From Saccharothrix syringae (GTDB lineage Bacteria > Actinomycetota > Actinomycetes > Mycobacteriales > Pseudonocardiaceae), in the NCBI RefSeq assembly GCF_009498035.1, contig NZ_CP034550.1, forward strand, positions 3,162,001 through 3,226,000: a stretch of 64,000 nucleotides of DNA. The letters are read 5' to 3'. The translations under genes and the position numbers were made by a program. Below the pieces are notes generated by a model. It was not told the DNA's origin. It was given only the letters and a program-made list of their open reading frames with translations, and ran no database searches. Below are positions 1-8,746 of the stretch, piece after piece (the stretch's first letter is position 1; each line of letters opens with the position of its first letter).

Positions 1-296
1 GCGGGCAGGGCGACACCGACCGCGCCGACGGTCCAGGCACCGCCCTCGGTACGGGTGAGCAGTACCAGGTGCGCCCACACCGCGTCCCGCACCGCCTGCG
101 GACAGCGCCGGCGCAGCAGCCGGTCGCGCACCTCGTCCAACGGCACCCGCCGCAGCGGGAAACCGGGGAAGAGCCGACCGTCGACCGACACCGGGCGCGG
201 TCCGGTGACCAGCCACTCGAACGCCGACCGGGCGGCGTCCAGCGGCATGTCGTCACGCTCGAAACCCGAGCGCGGAACAGCCTTGCGTGAACTCAT
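1..296 (-). CDS. Conserved actinobacterial hypothetical protein (partial)
   Basis: An open frame on the minus strand starts with ATG at 296 and runs off the window edge after about 98 residues. It begins MSSRKAVPRSGFERDDMPLD and contains the stretch FEWLVTGPRPVSVDGRLFPG, followed by a basic RDRLLRRRCPQ segment and AVWAHLVLLTRTEGGAWTVG. I recognise this pattern from short uncharacterised proteins of Streptomyces and Pseudonocardiaceae, but know of no function. There are no membrane segments or catalytic motifs in the visible part. The C-terminus is outside the window, so length and domain content cannot be judged. Confidence 0.6.
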   Translation of the reverse strand, partial: MSSRKAVPRSGFERDDMPLDAARSAFEWLVTGPRPVSVDGRLFPGFPLRRVPLDEVRDRLLRRRCPQAVRDAVWAHLVLLTRTEGGAWTVGAVGVALP

Positions 297-823
297 GGGA
301 CAACTCCTGCGAGCAGGTCGGAAACAACGACCAGCCCAGGACGCCACAAGGGGTAGCACCAACCACTGACCGAACTGGCACCGCGGAGGCACCGACGATC
401 TTGGCGATGTGCTTCAAAGTCGCTGGAAGATCCATCACGAGCGTGAACATGATCGCCTGGTCGGTGTTGTCAAGATCCGGTCCGCCCAGATGGTAATACC
501 AGGCCACCTGCGGTTACGAGGTCGCGGTGCTAGTTCGGTACCAGTTTGGTCATAGCTGTGTCCGTCCGATGACGGCGCGCGGCCACCATGCCCGGAGAGG
601 TCGCGGTGTCGGACCGGAGAAACCGCGAACCTTTTCCGGCGAGCATGGGTTCTCACGCTCCGCGTGAACGCGCCTGGGCCTCTGTCGCCTTCGAGTCGAC
701 CGTGAAGTTATTCAAAAAATTGGCCGATCGCGTGTCCCCGAAGAGGTCGTATTCCGGAGTTCAGGGGTGTCATCAGCGCCTCGTACCGACGGGCGCACCC
801 AACCCCGGCGAAAGGGGTCACCC
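297..823. other. Intergenic region without a recognisable gene
   Basis: About 530 bases lie between the divergent hypothetical gene and the methyltransferase pair. Short open frames here have no ribosome binding site and no protein-like composition. The stretch is less GC-rich near 690-770 and probably contains the promoters of both flanking transcription units. I see no RNA gene or strong hairpin. Confidence 0.4.
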
Positions 824-1912
824 ATGACTCGGCCCGACCACTCCGCGCGCCGCCCCTCCCGAGTACGCGCCGACGCCATCCACCCCGGTCCCACCCGGCC
901 CGGCGGGCGGCGGTCGGTGGAGCGCCGCCCGTGGCCAACCGCCCCGACCACCACCCGCGTCAGCCCCGCCAAACCCACCGCATCGCGGTCGCGCGATGCG
1001 TCCTCCACACCCACTCCGGCCACCGTCTGGACCGCCGGCTCACACCCGATCGCCCTCGACGCCACCTGGCCCGCAGCACTCGTGGAGCGGATCGTCACCG
1101 CGTTCAGCCAACCCGCCGCGCAGATCGTGCTACTGCCCTGGCCGACCCCGAACCAGGACCGGCCGAAGCCGGTGTCACCGCAAGTCGACAGCGTCATCAA
1201 GCACGCGCCGGGCACCGAACCGAACCCCGAGCTGGCCGACGCCGTACACACTGTCGAACGCCTCAGCCGCCACGCTCGCGTGGAGCACGTGCCGGCCGAT
1301 CCGACCGCGACCAACCCGACCTCCCCGCCTCTTCGGACCGGCCATGTCGGCGGCTGCGATCCGGGTTTCGCGACCATCCCGGCGACACCGGCAGCGGCCG
1401 TCGAGAAGGGCGCGCACCACGACAAGCCGGTAACGTTCGGCGGCGCGGACCTGGTCATCACCAGCCTCCACCCACGCGACCGCGGCGACCGCGGCGCAGA
1501 CCTCGTCGCCCTGTTCGCGGCCCGCCTGCTGCGGGTCGGCGGCATCCTCATCGTGCTCACGCACTGTGACTGGACATCAGGTGAGCTGACCGATCCGACC
1601 GGTGCCGTGGTGACCGCCGGACAGAACGCCGACCTGCTCTACCTCCAGCACATCGTCGCCGTCCACGCACCCCTCCGCGACGGCCGCTTCCACCTCACCG
1701 ACACACACCCTGACCACCACTGCGAGGACACACCGGACGACGAAGACACCAGCGACGCGCGGGCCCGCGCCCGGCATCACGCGCCGGTGCGCGGCCTGCC
1801 CACGCCGCACCGGCGCATCCACTCCGACGTCCTGATCTTCGCCCAACCGCACGACCACCAGCCGCCGCCCCCGTCGACCGGCGCACCGTCCCACGACGGG
1901 GACCTCCGATGA
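824..1912 (+). CDS. Degenerate DNA methyltransferase-like protein
   Basis: The start is placed at ATG 824 because a gaaagggg ribosome binding site lies 6 bases upstream; an earlier in-frame start at 767 has none. The protein has 362 residues. The last ATGA overlaps the start of the methyltransferase gene downstream, so the two are translationally coupled. The C-terminal half follows the plan of that neighbour: GGADLVITSLHPRD (D209 to about 222) matches its VALVVTSPPYG, LLRVGGILIVLTH matches LKPGGHVVITLRP, and RRIHSDVLIFAQP matches AHEDVLVFRRA. The catalytic SPPY tetrapeptide is replaced by S214-L-H-P217 and no glycine-rich SAM loop is visible. It is therefore probably a non-catalytic paralogue, perhaps a partner subunit or target-recognition protein. 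Residues 1-90 are proline/arginine-rich and look disordered. Confidence 0.6.
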   Translation: MTRPDHSARRPSRVRADAIHPGPTRPGGRRSVERRPWPTAPTTTRVSPAKPTASRSRDASSTPTPATVWTAGSHPIALDATWPAALVERIVTAFSQPAAQIVLLPWPTPNQDRPKPVSPQVDSVIKHAPGTEPNPELADAVHTVERLSRHARVEHVPADPTATNPTSPPLRTGHVGGCDPGFATIPATPAAAVEKGAHHDKPVTFGGADLVITSLHPRDRGDRGADLVALFAARLLRVGGILIVLTHCDWTSGELTDPTGAVVTAGQNADLLYLQHIVAVHAPLRDGRFHLTDTHPDHHCEDTPDDEDTSDARARARHHAPVRGLPTPHRRIHSDVLIFAQPHDHQPPPPSTGAPSHDGDLR

Positions 1913-3132
1913 GCGCCACGCGCATTCCCGACCCCGCCCGCTCCGGACCGCGCCACCAGGAAGGCCTGCCCGTGACACACCACCACGCCGTCCAGCCGGT
2001 TGTCGACATCACCGCGAACACCCCGGCCGACAGCACCAGCGCAACCGGTGACGGCCCGACCGTGCGCATTCCGCGCGCGCTCATCGCCGCACTCGACGCC
2101 TCACCCGACTCCGCGGACGGCCCTGTGGACGCCACACCGGGCAGCGACCCGTGCGACGACCGGTCCGAGCCGTCCGCGGTGTCGGTGTGGACCACCGCGC
2201 AGGCCTCCCCGGCCGCCCAGCGCAAGCACACCTACGTCCCGGAGTCGACCGCGCATCCGGCCAAGATGCTGCCCGAGATCGTGCGTCACGCGGTCACCCA
2301 CTACACCCGGCCGGGCGAGTTGGTGCTCGACCCGATGTGCGGCATCGGCACCACCCTCGTCGAAGCCGTCCGCCTCGGCCGCCGCGCCGTCGGCGTGGAG
2401 CATGAACCCCACTGGGTCGACATCGCCCGAGCCAACCTCGACCTCGCCCGCGCACAGGGCGTCGACCACGACGCGCGGGTCTTCCGCGACGACGCCCGCC
2501 AACTCATCACCCTGCTGCGCGACGAATACGTCGGACAGGTCGCGCTGGTGGTGACCTCCCCGCCCTACGGCCCCTCCACCCACGGACAGGTCTCCGTCGC
2601 CCCCGGACAAGGGGTCCAGAAGTACCACCACCTCTACGGCAACACCCTCGACCGCGGCAACCTCGCCAACATCGGCCACCACCGCCTGCTCGCCGGCTTC
2701 ACCCGCATCCTCGCCGCCCTGCGCACCTTCCTCAAACCCGGCGGACACGTCGTCATCACCCTCCGCCCCTGGCGCGAACACACCGAACTGATCGACCTGC
2801 CCTCCCAGATCGCGGCCTGCGGCCGCGCGGCCGGACTGGTCCCCGTGGAGCGCAACGTCGCGCTGCTCGCCCGCGTCACCGACACCGACCTGATCGCCCG
2901 CGGCAGCTTCTTCCAACGCGACTTCATCCGCAAACAACGCGAAGCCGGACTGCCACTGCACCTGATCGCGCACGAGGACGTGCTCGTCTTCCGCAGGGCG
3001 CTGCACAACACCGTCGGGCACCAAGCCGTGCACGTACCCGAAGCGCATGTGGTCGACCTCCGGCAGAGCCACCCGCGGCAGTCCACAGCCGACCGGCACG
3101 GCGACCCGGACTCGGGAAGCAGGGCGGCGTGA
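1909..3132 (+). CDS. Site-specific DNA methyltransferase (N4-cytosine/N6-adenine type)
   Basis: This 407-residue protein starts at an ATG overlapping the stop of the preceding gene. It carries the two hallmarks of amino-methyltransferases. The SAM-binding loop is LDPMCGIGTT (D141, G145, G147), and the catalytic motif IV is T216-S-P-P-Y-G. Motif I is followed by a helix with VGVEHEPHWVDIARANL, whose acidic residues would hold SAM ribose. A region near 245-275 (YGNTLDRGNLANIGHHRL) may contribute to target recognition. SPPY fits N4-cytosine or beta-class N6-adenine enzymes; sequence alone does not decide between them. Residues 1-100 are low-complexity. There is no restriction endonuclease gene beside it, so it may be an orphan or work with the degenerate paralogue upstream. 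Confidence 0.85.
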   Translation: MSATRIPDPARSGPRHQEGLPVTHHHAVQPVVDITANTPADSTSATGDGPTVRIPRALIAALDASPDSADGPVDATPGSDPCDDRSEPSAVSVWTTAQASPAAQRKHTYVPESTAHPAKMLPEIVRHAVTHYTRPGELVLDPMCGIGTTLVEAVRLGRRAVGVEHEPHWVDIARANLDLARAQGVDHDARVFRDDARQLITLLRDEYVGQVALVVTSPPYGPSTHGQVSVAPGQGVQKYHHLYGNTLDRGNLANIGHHRLLAGFTRILAALRTFLKPGGHVVITLRPWREHTELIDLPSQIAACGRAAGLVPVERNVALLARVTDTDLIARGSFFQRDFIRKQREAGLPLHLIAHEDVLVFRRALHNTVGHQAVHVPEAHVVDLRQSHPRQSTADRHGDPDSGSRAA

Positions 3133-3939
3133 CCGGTCATTCACTCCATTCAGCCCACGTGCGAATGGCACGCCGACCGTTCTCGCTTCGGCCCGGCTAG
3201 GTCGACACGCCGGACCGGTTCGACCTCGCCGGGCGCAGTTGTCGTCGACAGCGACAGCCCCGGACACGAGGAACTGCGCGCACCGTGAGCGGACTGGTGA
3301 TCCGTCGATGCCGAAGCAGGTACCGCTACTGCCCATACCGTGCGCCTCGAATGTCGGGGATCGTCTGGCACGAAAGCCGAGCCGGATTCGCGAATCGCTG
3401 ACAGCCGGTGCTCGTCTTCGTGGACGGCCCGGACGTGAATGCTGTAGGGCTGTCGTTGCCGATGCCGCGTGCCACGAAGGGCTGCCCGGTGCTGCGGGAT
3501 CGCGAGAGCGAGTTGACAACTGACCTTCGCGTTCATCCGACTACGTCCCCAGGGCAGGGCGGCCGGCGCCATCCGTAGCGGTACCTCGCTCCAGGAGTCG
3601 TACCGGGGAATCGATCCTCAGGAGGCCGACCTCGGTGGTGAGCCGGGGCGTCTACGAGTTCCCAATCCACCGCCGGGAGGTGCTGTTCGGCGTCCGGTCA
3701 TACCTCCGGCATAGCCTGGCAACTGTGGCCGCTCCCTGCTTCTCCTGCTTTCAACGAGCACCTTGGGCCTGCTATCCAGGGGTTCAGCACGCTGCTCGCC
3801 ACCACGACGCTGCCGACCACGGCGAGCTTCGCTCGCCGTGGTCACCGCGACATCGCGTGGCCGCCTCCGTGGTCCGACAAGCCGGTGTGCAACGGGCAGG
3901 GCGAGCAATGTAATAACTTCAGTGTCAACCGAAATCTTC
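3133..3939. other. Intergenic region, no supported gene
   Basis: About 800 bases between the convergent methyltransferase operon and the HEPN-type gene. The open frames here are short, lack ribosome binding sites and have skewed composition, so I do not call them. The only clear structure is the hairpin at 3815-3843. The lower GC and lack of coding signal may reflect an old insertion or deletion scar. Confidence 0.4.
3815..3843 (-). terminator. Perfect 13-bp hairpin downstream of HEPN-type gene
   Basis: The arms GACCACGGCGAGC and GCTCGCCGTGGTC pair perfectly across a 3-base loop. The hairpin lies about 100 bases after the stop of the minus-strand gene ending at 3940. No long U-tract follows, which is usual for actinobacterial terminators. 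Confidence 0.6.
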
Positions 3940-5283
3940 TCACTTGGACGCAACCACCCAGGGCACGGGACGGGTGTCGCCCGCCCAACCGCCCGGGGCG
4001 AGAACGGTTTGATAGGAGCCGCCGTAGTTCAACCACTTGAGGATCAGCATGTTGAGGTAGTGGCGGGTCAGCAGCCAGATGTCGGTGAGCAGTCCTTTGA
4101 TGTCGTGCACCTCGTCCCTGGGCATTTTCGGGTGCACCAGGCGGTTGCGAATCCTGCTCACCGCAGTGGGGCCGTCGACACCGTCCGGTGCCTGGGCTCG
4201 GGCGAATCGCGCGAGAGCGGGTTGGAGGCTGCTGTCGACTTCCAGCGGTACGCGGGCGGTCGCCAGCAGCCTCCGCAGCCTGCCCTCGGCGCGGAGGTTG
4301 TCGTACCGGCTCTTGCTCATGCCTTCGTCCAGCACGAGGGTGACCCAGGTGAGCAGTTCGATCGCCGAGAACGCGGTCATGATCCGTTGCTCGACGCGGC
4401 CGGTGTGGTTGCTCTCGATGGCCATCGACAGCAGCAGCCTGGTGGTGTGCTCCCGGTCCGGATCGGCGAATGCCGCGTAGGCGCGCGTCAGCAGGTCGTG
4501 CAGGTCGTGTGAACGGGATTCGAACAGCCAGGCCAAGGCGCCCTTGCGGGCGGGATCGCAGAAGGCCGGTACCCAGCGCTGCCAGACGATGGCGTCCCCG
4601 GAGTCGAAACCGACGGGGATCGCGGGTGCCACCCAGCGGCCGAAGCCGAAGGACGCGCCGAAGTGGAGGGCCTGCAGGAGTGGCTCGACATCGCCCGGGG
4701 TGAAGTCGGCCCCGTCGACGCGGGTGATCTCCATGACGTGGGTCATGACGAAGTTGTTCTCCTCCCGTAGCACGGCCCACACGTCGGAGTGGTCGGGACG
4801 GCAGTCCATCGTCAGTTGCCACAGGTCCACGGTGACCTGCCAGCGGCCGGTCCAACGTCGCCGTCCGCCGGCCTCGGGCTGCTCGATGACCCCCGGGCTA
4901 CGGATTGCCGGGAAGTTCATCCAGTGGAGCACGACGCGGCGCAGTCGGGCTTCGCCGTTGCCGAGAGTGGGTGCGTTGAACCGGCCGGTGTCGAGGGTGC
5001 GGCGTGGACCGTCGACCGGGTGCACACCGCTCGGCAGGTGGACCTGCAGGCGGAGGTCCGGCTCGTCGAAGCTGTTCAGCGCCCAGGGCATGGGCGGGAT
5101 GTCGTCCAGTCGCCAGACGATGTCCAGTTCGGAGCCGCACCGCACCCGGACCGAGCCGTTGAACTCACCGCCGTCGACCTCCAGCAGCGGACCGTCGTAC
5201 AGGACGATGTCCTGGCCGGGCCGGTTGAAGGGATAGACGGGAACCAGTGCGGTGGCGTCGCGAGGACTCTCCTGACCGGGCAT
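3940..5283 (-). CDS. HEPN-motif protein, possible RNase/abortive infection factor
   Basis: The start is set at ATG 5283 (447 residues), where MPGQESPRDATALVP begins; the frame is open further upstream but without sensible sequence. The N-terminal 200 residues are rich in beta-type sequence. The C-terminal half is helical and ends with SRIRNRLVHPKM. That segment holds R379-N-x3-H384, the Rx4H signature of HEPN ribonucleases, followed by hydrophobic helices (TDIWLLTRHYLNMLILKWLNY). The layout of an N-terminal beta domain and a C-terminal HEPN domain resembles ApeA-type anti-phage proteins, but I cannot run the profile search that would prove it. The small gene at 5334-5750 lies 50 bases upstream on the same strand and is probably co-transcribed. 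The divergent OLD nuclease supports a defence context. Confidence 0.55.
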   Translation of the reverse strand: MPGQESPRDATALVPVYPFNRPGQDIVLYDGPLLEVDGGEFNGSVRVRCGSELDIVWRLDDIPPMPWALNSFDEPDLRLQVHLPSGVHPVDGPRRTLDTGRFNAPTLGNGEARLRRVVLHWMNFPAIRSPGVIEQPEAGGRRRWTGRWQVTVDLWQLTMDCRPDHSDVWAVLREENNFVMTHVMEITRVDGADFTPGDVEPLLQALHFGASFGFGRWVAPAIPVGFDSGDAIVWQRWVPAFCDPARKGALAWLFESRSHDLHDLLTRAYAAFADPDREHTTRLLLSMAIESNHTGRVEQRIMTAFSAIELLTWVTLVLDEGMSKSRYDNLRAEGRLRRLLATARVPLEVDSSLQPALARFARAQAPDGVDGPTAVSRIRNRLVHPKMPRDEVHDIKGLLTDIWLLTRHYLNMLILKWLNYGGSYQTVLAPGGWAGDTRPVPWVVASK

Positions 5284-5333
5284 CACACCTCGACCTCTTC
5301 TCCGGAGTGCATCGGGCCTCGAGGTGGCCCACA

Positions 5334-5750
5334 TCAACAGCGGCGGACCTGGTCTTCGTCCAGGTGTCCAGCGAAGCGCTCCGCGAGCTCCGTCCAGTCG
5401 GCCGACGGGAGTCCGGTGTTCTCCTCCAGCATCTCTCCCGGGTCGTAGAGGTCGGCGTCGAAGCGCCACGTGGGGATCCACCACGGACCGTCGGGCTGCC
5501 ATTCGGCCACGACCGCACCCCGTCGCCGCGGACTGGCGTGCATGATGCGGACCAACACCTTGTTCGTCATGTCGGGGCGCACAGCGGGGAACCGGACCGC
5601 CGGTGGCCATGACTGCCAGGCGCGCCGAAAGGCCGACTCGAGGTCACCGACGGCCGAGGTGACCGCTGAAATGCCCAGGTTGATGCACCCCGCGGCCAAA
5701 CCGGCGGCCACGGCGGTCTCCTGGTCCGCTTTGCTCGGCTTCCCGTCCAC
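5334..5750 (-). CDS. Hypothetical protein upstream of HEPN-type gene
   Basis: A 138-residue protein starts at GTG 5750 with a strong GAGGAG ribosome binding site 6 bases upstream. Residues 12-35 (AVAAGLAAGCINLGISAVTS) are small and hydrophobic and could form one amphipathic or membrane helix. The rest contains VRIMHASPRRRGAVVAEWQP and a tryptophan-rich PWWIPTWRF segment, then an acidic tail. I recognise no domain. Only 50 bases separate it from the HEPN-type gene, so the two probably form an operon, and it may be a regulator or antitoxin partner. That role is inference from position only. Confidence 0.6.
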   Translation of the reverse strand: MDGKPSKADQETAVAAGLAAGCINLGISAVTSAVGDLESAFRRAWQSWPPAVRFPAVRPDMTNKVLVRIMHASPRRRGAVVAEWQPDGPWWIPTWRFDADLYDPGEMLEENTGLPSADWTELAERFAGHLDEDQVRRC

Positions 5751-5785
5751 TCGTTACTCCTCGTCACAGCTGGTCGACAGGCTCG

Positions 5786-5845
5786 AATGATGGCAGTCAT
5801 CATTATTTCAGTGGACACCGAATAATGCACGGTGAAACACCGTGC
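5786..5845. promoter_or_regulatory. Divergent control region with two inverted repeats
   Basis: The region between the HEPN operon (minus) and the OLD nuclease gene (plus) is AT-rich for this genome. It contains AATGATG-5 nt-CATCATT (5786-5804) and the perfect repeat GCACGGTG-AAA-CACCGTGC (5827-5845). Between them lies TTATTTCAGTGGACACCGAATAA, a looser palindrome. These are plausible operators or promoter elements shared by the two units. No regulator gene is adjacent, so the binding protein is unknown. Confidence 0.45.
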
Positions 5846-5943
5846 GATCTCGAAACAGGACGAGGACTGTCGGACCCTCGACGTACTGTGGAGCCGCTGT
5901 CGGGGCAGCCGCCGTAACCGTCTTGACCGGGAAGAGAACGTCC

Positions 5944-7809
5944 ATGCGTTTGCTGTCCGCCCACATCGCCAAGTTCAAGAGCATCAGCGACTCCACCGAG
6001 TTCACCCTGGCCGACGACGTCACGGCGTTGGTGGGCAAGAACGAGTCGGGCAAGACCGCGGCCCTGGAGGCCCTGTACCGGGTGAACCCGCTGCCCAGCG
6101 GGCACCCGACCGGCTTCGAGGACCTGCGGGACTACCCCCGGCGCTACCGGGCCCGGGACAGGGCTGCGATCTCCGAGGCCGTGCCGGTGAGGGTGGCCTT
6201 CCGGCTCGAACAGGCCGACGTCGATGCGGTGACCGGGCAGTTCGGGCCCGGCGCGCTCACGGGCGACACGCTTGTCGTCAGCCGCAGGTACAACAGCGAC
6301 AAGACGTGGTACGAGGGACAGCGGACCATCGACGGCCTGGCTGCGGCACGTCATCTGGTGGCCAAAGCGGGTCTGGAGGTCGGGCGGTACGCCGATGCCA
6401 AGACCATTGAGGACTTGATCGCCGCTCTGCGCGCCGACGAGGACGCCGACGCGGCGGTCCGGCTGGCCGAGGAGCTCGCCGGACGGGATCTGGACGCCGA
6501 GATCGGAAGGGTCCTGCACCGGCGGCTGCCGAAGTTCCAGTACTTCGACGAGTACAACGTGCTGCCCGGCAGCGTGTCGATCCGCAGGCTCCAGGAGGTC
6601 GCCGAGGACGACCTCAAGCCGGAGGAGCGGACCGCGTTGTCGCTGCTGCGGCTGGCCGGGGTGGAGTCGGAGGAGTTCACCGAGGACTCCTACGAGAGCC
6701 GTAAGGCCGCGCTGGAGGCCGCGGCGAACGAGTTGACCGACCAACTGTTCGACTACTGGACGCAGAACCAGGACCTGTCGGTCGAACTCGACATCGAGTT
6801 CAAGGCCGTGCCCACCCCGCAGGCGCCGCACCGCACGGAGCCGTGGCTGCACATCCGTATCCGCAACCAGCGGCACCGGGTCACGCTGGACGTGTCGGGT
6901 CGTTCGAAGGGCTTCATCTGGTTCTTCTCGTTCCTGGCCGCGTTCTCGGAGTACACCGACGCCGAGCGGCGGATCGTCCTGCTCGACGAGCCGGGGCTGA
7001 ACCTGCACGCCAAGGCCCAGGCCGACCTGCTGCGCTACGTCGAGGAACGCCTCGCCCCGCACCACCAGGTCGTCTACACCACCCACTCGCTGTTCATGAT
7101 CCAACCGACCAGGCTGGAACGCTGCCGCACCGTCGAGGACGTCGACGACAAAGGCACCACGATCAGCCAGGACATCTGGAAGGCACGGGCGGACACGGTG
7201 TTCCCGCTGCTGGGCGCCCTCGGGGTCGACATGACCCAAACCCTGGTCATCGGCCCGCACCAGTTGCTGGTCGAAGGGCCCTCCGACGTCGTGTACCTGA
7301 CCGTCATGAGCGAGGTGGTCCGCCAGGCCGGTGGCACCCCGCTCGACCCGCGCTGGACCATCACCCCCGTCGGCGGCCTGGACAAGGTGCCCTCGTTCGT
7401 CTCCCTGCTCGGCGGCAGCGACCTGAACATCGCCGTGCTGATGGACGTCGCCGCGGGCGGCAACCAGCGCATCGCCCAGCTGGCCACCCGCGGCCTGCTC
7501 GACAACGGTCGCCTGATCTACCTCACCGAGATCACCGGCACCACCGAAGCCGACATCGAGGACCTGTTCGACACCGACTGGTACCTCGAACTGCTCGCCG
7601 ACTCCGAAGTGGGCAGGTTCGCCAAGTCCGAGCTCAACGGCGGTGGTCGCGTCGTCAAGCAGGTCGAAGCCCTCCACGGTGGCCGTTTCGACCACTACCA
7701 GCCCGCCAACCACCTCATGCGCTCTCCCGGCAGCCTGCTCGAACGGATCGACGCCGACACCCGAAACCGCTTCCAGAACCTGTTCACCAGGCTCAACGCA
7801 CTGCTCTAG
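5944..7809 (+). CDS. OLD-family ATP-dependent endonuclease (ABC ATPase plus TOPRIM)
   Basis: The start is ATG 5944, preceded by gggaagag; the frame is open for 34 codons further upstream but without protein-like sequence. The product has 621 residues. Residues 1-420 form an SMC/ABC-type ATPase: Walker A G31-KNESGKT-38, a signature-like SGRSKGF, Walker B LLDEP with D348/E349, and a switch histidine in TTHSL (H381). A TOPRIM nuclease domain follows: LLVEGPSD (E444, D448), then LMDVAAGG (D501) and a late ADIEDLFD acidic patch. The usual second aspartate of the DxD motif is alanine. No UvrD-like helicase (GajB type) is adjacent, so this looks like a stand-alone class 1 OLD rather than Gabija. Such proteins act against phage or nucleic-acid intermediates. 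Confidence 0.85.
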   Translation: MRLLSAHIAKFKSISDSTEFTLADDVTALVGKNESGKTAALEALYRVNPLPSGHPTGFEDLRDYPRRYRARDRAAISEAVPVRVAFRLEQADVDAVTGQFGPGALTGDTLVVSRRYNSDKTWYEGQRTIDGLAAARHLVAKAGLEVGRYADAKTIEDLIAALRADEDADAAVRLAEELAGRDLDAEIGRVLHRRLPKFQYFDEYNVLPGSVSIRRLQEVAEDDLKPEERTALSLLRLAGVESEEFTEDSYESRKAALEAAANELTDQLFDYWTQNQDLSVELDIEFKAVPTPQAPHRTEPWLHIRIRNQRHRVTLDVSGRSKGFIWFFSFLAAFSEYTDAERRIVLLDEPGLNLHAKAQADLLRYVEERLAPHHQVVYTTHSLFMIQPTRLERCRTVEDVDDKGTTISQDIWKARADTVFPLLGALGVDMTQTLVIGPHQLLVEGPSDVVYLTVMSEVVRQAGGTPLDPRWTITPVGGLDKVPSFVSLLGGSDLNIAVLMDVAAGGNQRIAQLATRGLLDNGRLIYLTEITGTTEADIEDLFDTDWYLELLADSEVGRFAKSELNGGGRVVKQVEALHGGRFDHYQPANHLMRSPGSLLERIDADTRNRFQNLFTRLNALL

Positions 7810-7973
7810 GTGTACTGCGCCCCACATGCTCGTGATCGACTTGGGTGTCGACCAGACAGAGGGACGCCCACCTTGTGAGCTCGTCAGTGGACAAACGTGT
7901 CGTGCTGAGCCGGCTCACACGAGGAACGACCAAGCACCCGTTCGACGGGCGCACCGATCGCAGCGCGACTTGT

Positions 7974-8001
7974 GCCGAACCCCCGCGCAGAGGGGTTCGG
8001 C
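7974..8001. terminator. Bidirectional hairpin between convergent genes
   Basis: GCCGAACCCC (7974-7983) pairs perfectly with GGGGTTCGGC (7992-8001) across an 8-base loop. It sits between the end of the OLD gene (plus) and the stop of the GIY-YIG gene (minus, 8003), so it can serve both. Confidence 0.65.
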
Positions 8002-8002
8002 C

Positions 8003-8650
8003 CTAGTGGCGCGCGTAGCCGTACCGCCTGATCACCTCCTTGCGTCGTCGTACGGCGTCGGCGCGGTTGTCGCACGGCCACGCCGTCCACACATGTCCTT
8101 GCCGGTGGAGGCGTTTCGCCTGGACTCGGAACTGGTTGGTCATGCCCACGTAGACCGGTCTGTCGTGCTCGTCGAACAAGGCGTAGACGACGTCCTTCCA
8201 CCGCGGGGGTACCACCGTTCCGTCCAGCCCTTCCCACCCCGTGCTCCCCTTCCAGACGCCGTCCGCGCTCTTCGGCGACGCGTGGGCGAACCGGCGGATC
8301 GCCGGGCGGTCGAAGCCGACGCGTTCTTTCCAGCGGTCGAGGTAACCCTTGACCGCCCATGCTCTGACCTGGTCGTACGCGTCGAGCAGGCCCCACCAGT
8401 CGGGCTTGTCGCCGTCGAGGAGCAGTGCTGCCCGGCGAATGAACTCGCGCTCGGCGGACAGTTGTTCCTCGAGGAGCGCGGCCCGCTGCTCGTGCAGGCG
8501 CTGGGCCACCTCGACGGCCTCTTCGAGTCCGAGGCCGTCGAAGTGGGCCGGCTTCGTCTCGTCGGCCCGGGCCTTCTGCCAGAGGTCGTCGAAGCGGTCC
8601 AACCAGTGGTCGGAATTCCCGTCACGGGTGGAAGCGGCCATCACCTGCAC
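8003..8650 (-). CDS. GIY-YIG nuclease-fold protein
   Basis: This protein of about 216 residues starts at GTG 8650 or ATG 8641; neither has a convincing ribosome binding site. Residues 1-130 are helical and partly charged (LEEAVEVAQRLHEQRAALLE looks coiled-coil). The C-terminal 65 residues hold a compact GIY-YIG fold: VVYALFDEHDRPVYVGMT gives the two beta-strand motifs (VYA and YVG), followed by an arginine-bearing helix and a final helix NRADAVRRRKEVIRRYG. In this family the first motif is often VYA/VYR. GIY-YIG domains cut DNA in repair, restriction and homing proteins. The position next to the OLD nuclease suggests defence or mobile-element use, but no partner is certain. Confidence 0.65.
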   Translation of the reverse strand: MQVMAASTRDGNSDHWLDRFDDLWQKARADETKPAHFDGLGLEEAVEVAQRLHEQRAALLEEQLSAEREFIRRAALLLDGDKPDWWGLLDAYDQVRAWAVKGYLDRWKERVGFDRPAIRRFAHASPKSADGVWKGSTGWEGLDGTVVPPRWKDVVYALFDEHDRPVYVGMTNQFRVQAKRLHRQGHVWTAWPCDNRADAVRRRKEVIRRYGYARH

Positions 8651-8693
8651 GACCGCGATTATCTGCAGTTCGATGCAGGGGGACGATGCTGAT

Positions 8694-8737
8694 CAGGGGC
8701 TTTGCGTCACAGACATGTCCGTGACGCAAAGCCCCTG
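8694..8737 (-). terminator. Perfect 17-bp stem terminator of the sigma-like gene
   Basis: CAGGGGCTTTGCGTCAC and GTGACGCAAAGCCCCTG pair without mismatch around a 10-base loop. The hairpin lies just past the stop of the minus-strand sigma-like gene (8747) and upstream of the GIY-YIG gene. Confidence 0.7.
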
Positions 8738-8746
8738 AGGTGTGTG

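Noticed and set aside
3618..3953. Minus-strand 111-codon frame downstream of the HEPN-type gene
   Set aside because: It has no ribosome binding site, is arginine/serine-biased and crosses the terminator hairpin.
5944..8650. Gabija system (GajA/GajB)
   Set aside because: The neighbour of the OLD-type gene is a GIY-YIG protein on the opposite strand, not a UvrD-like helicase.
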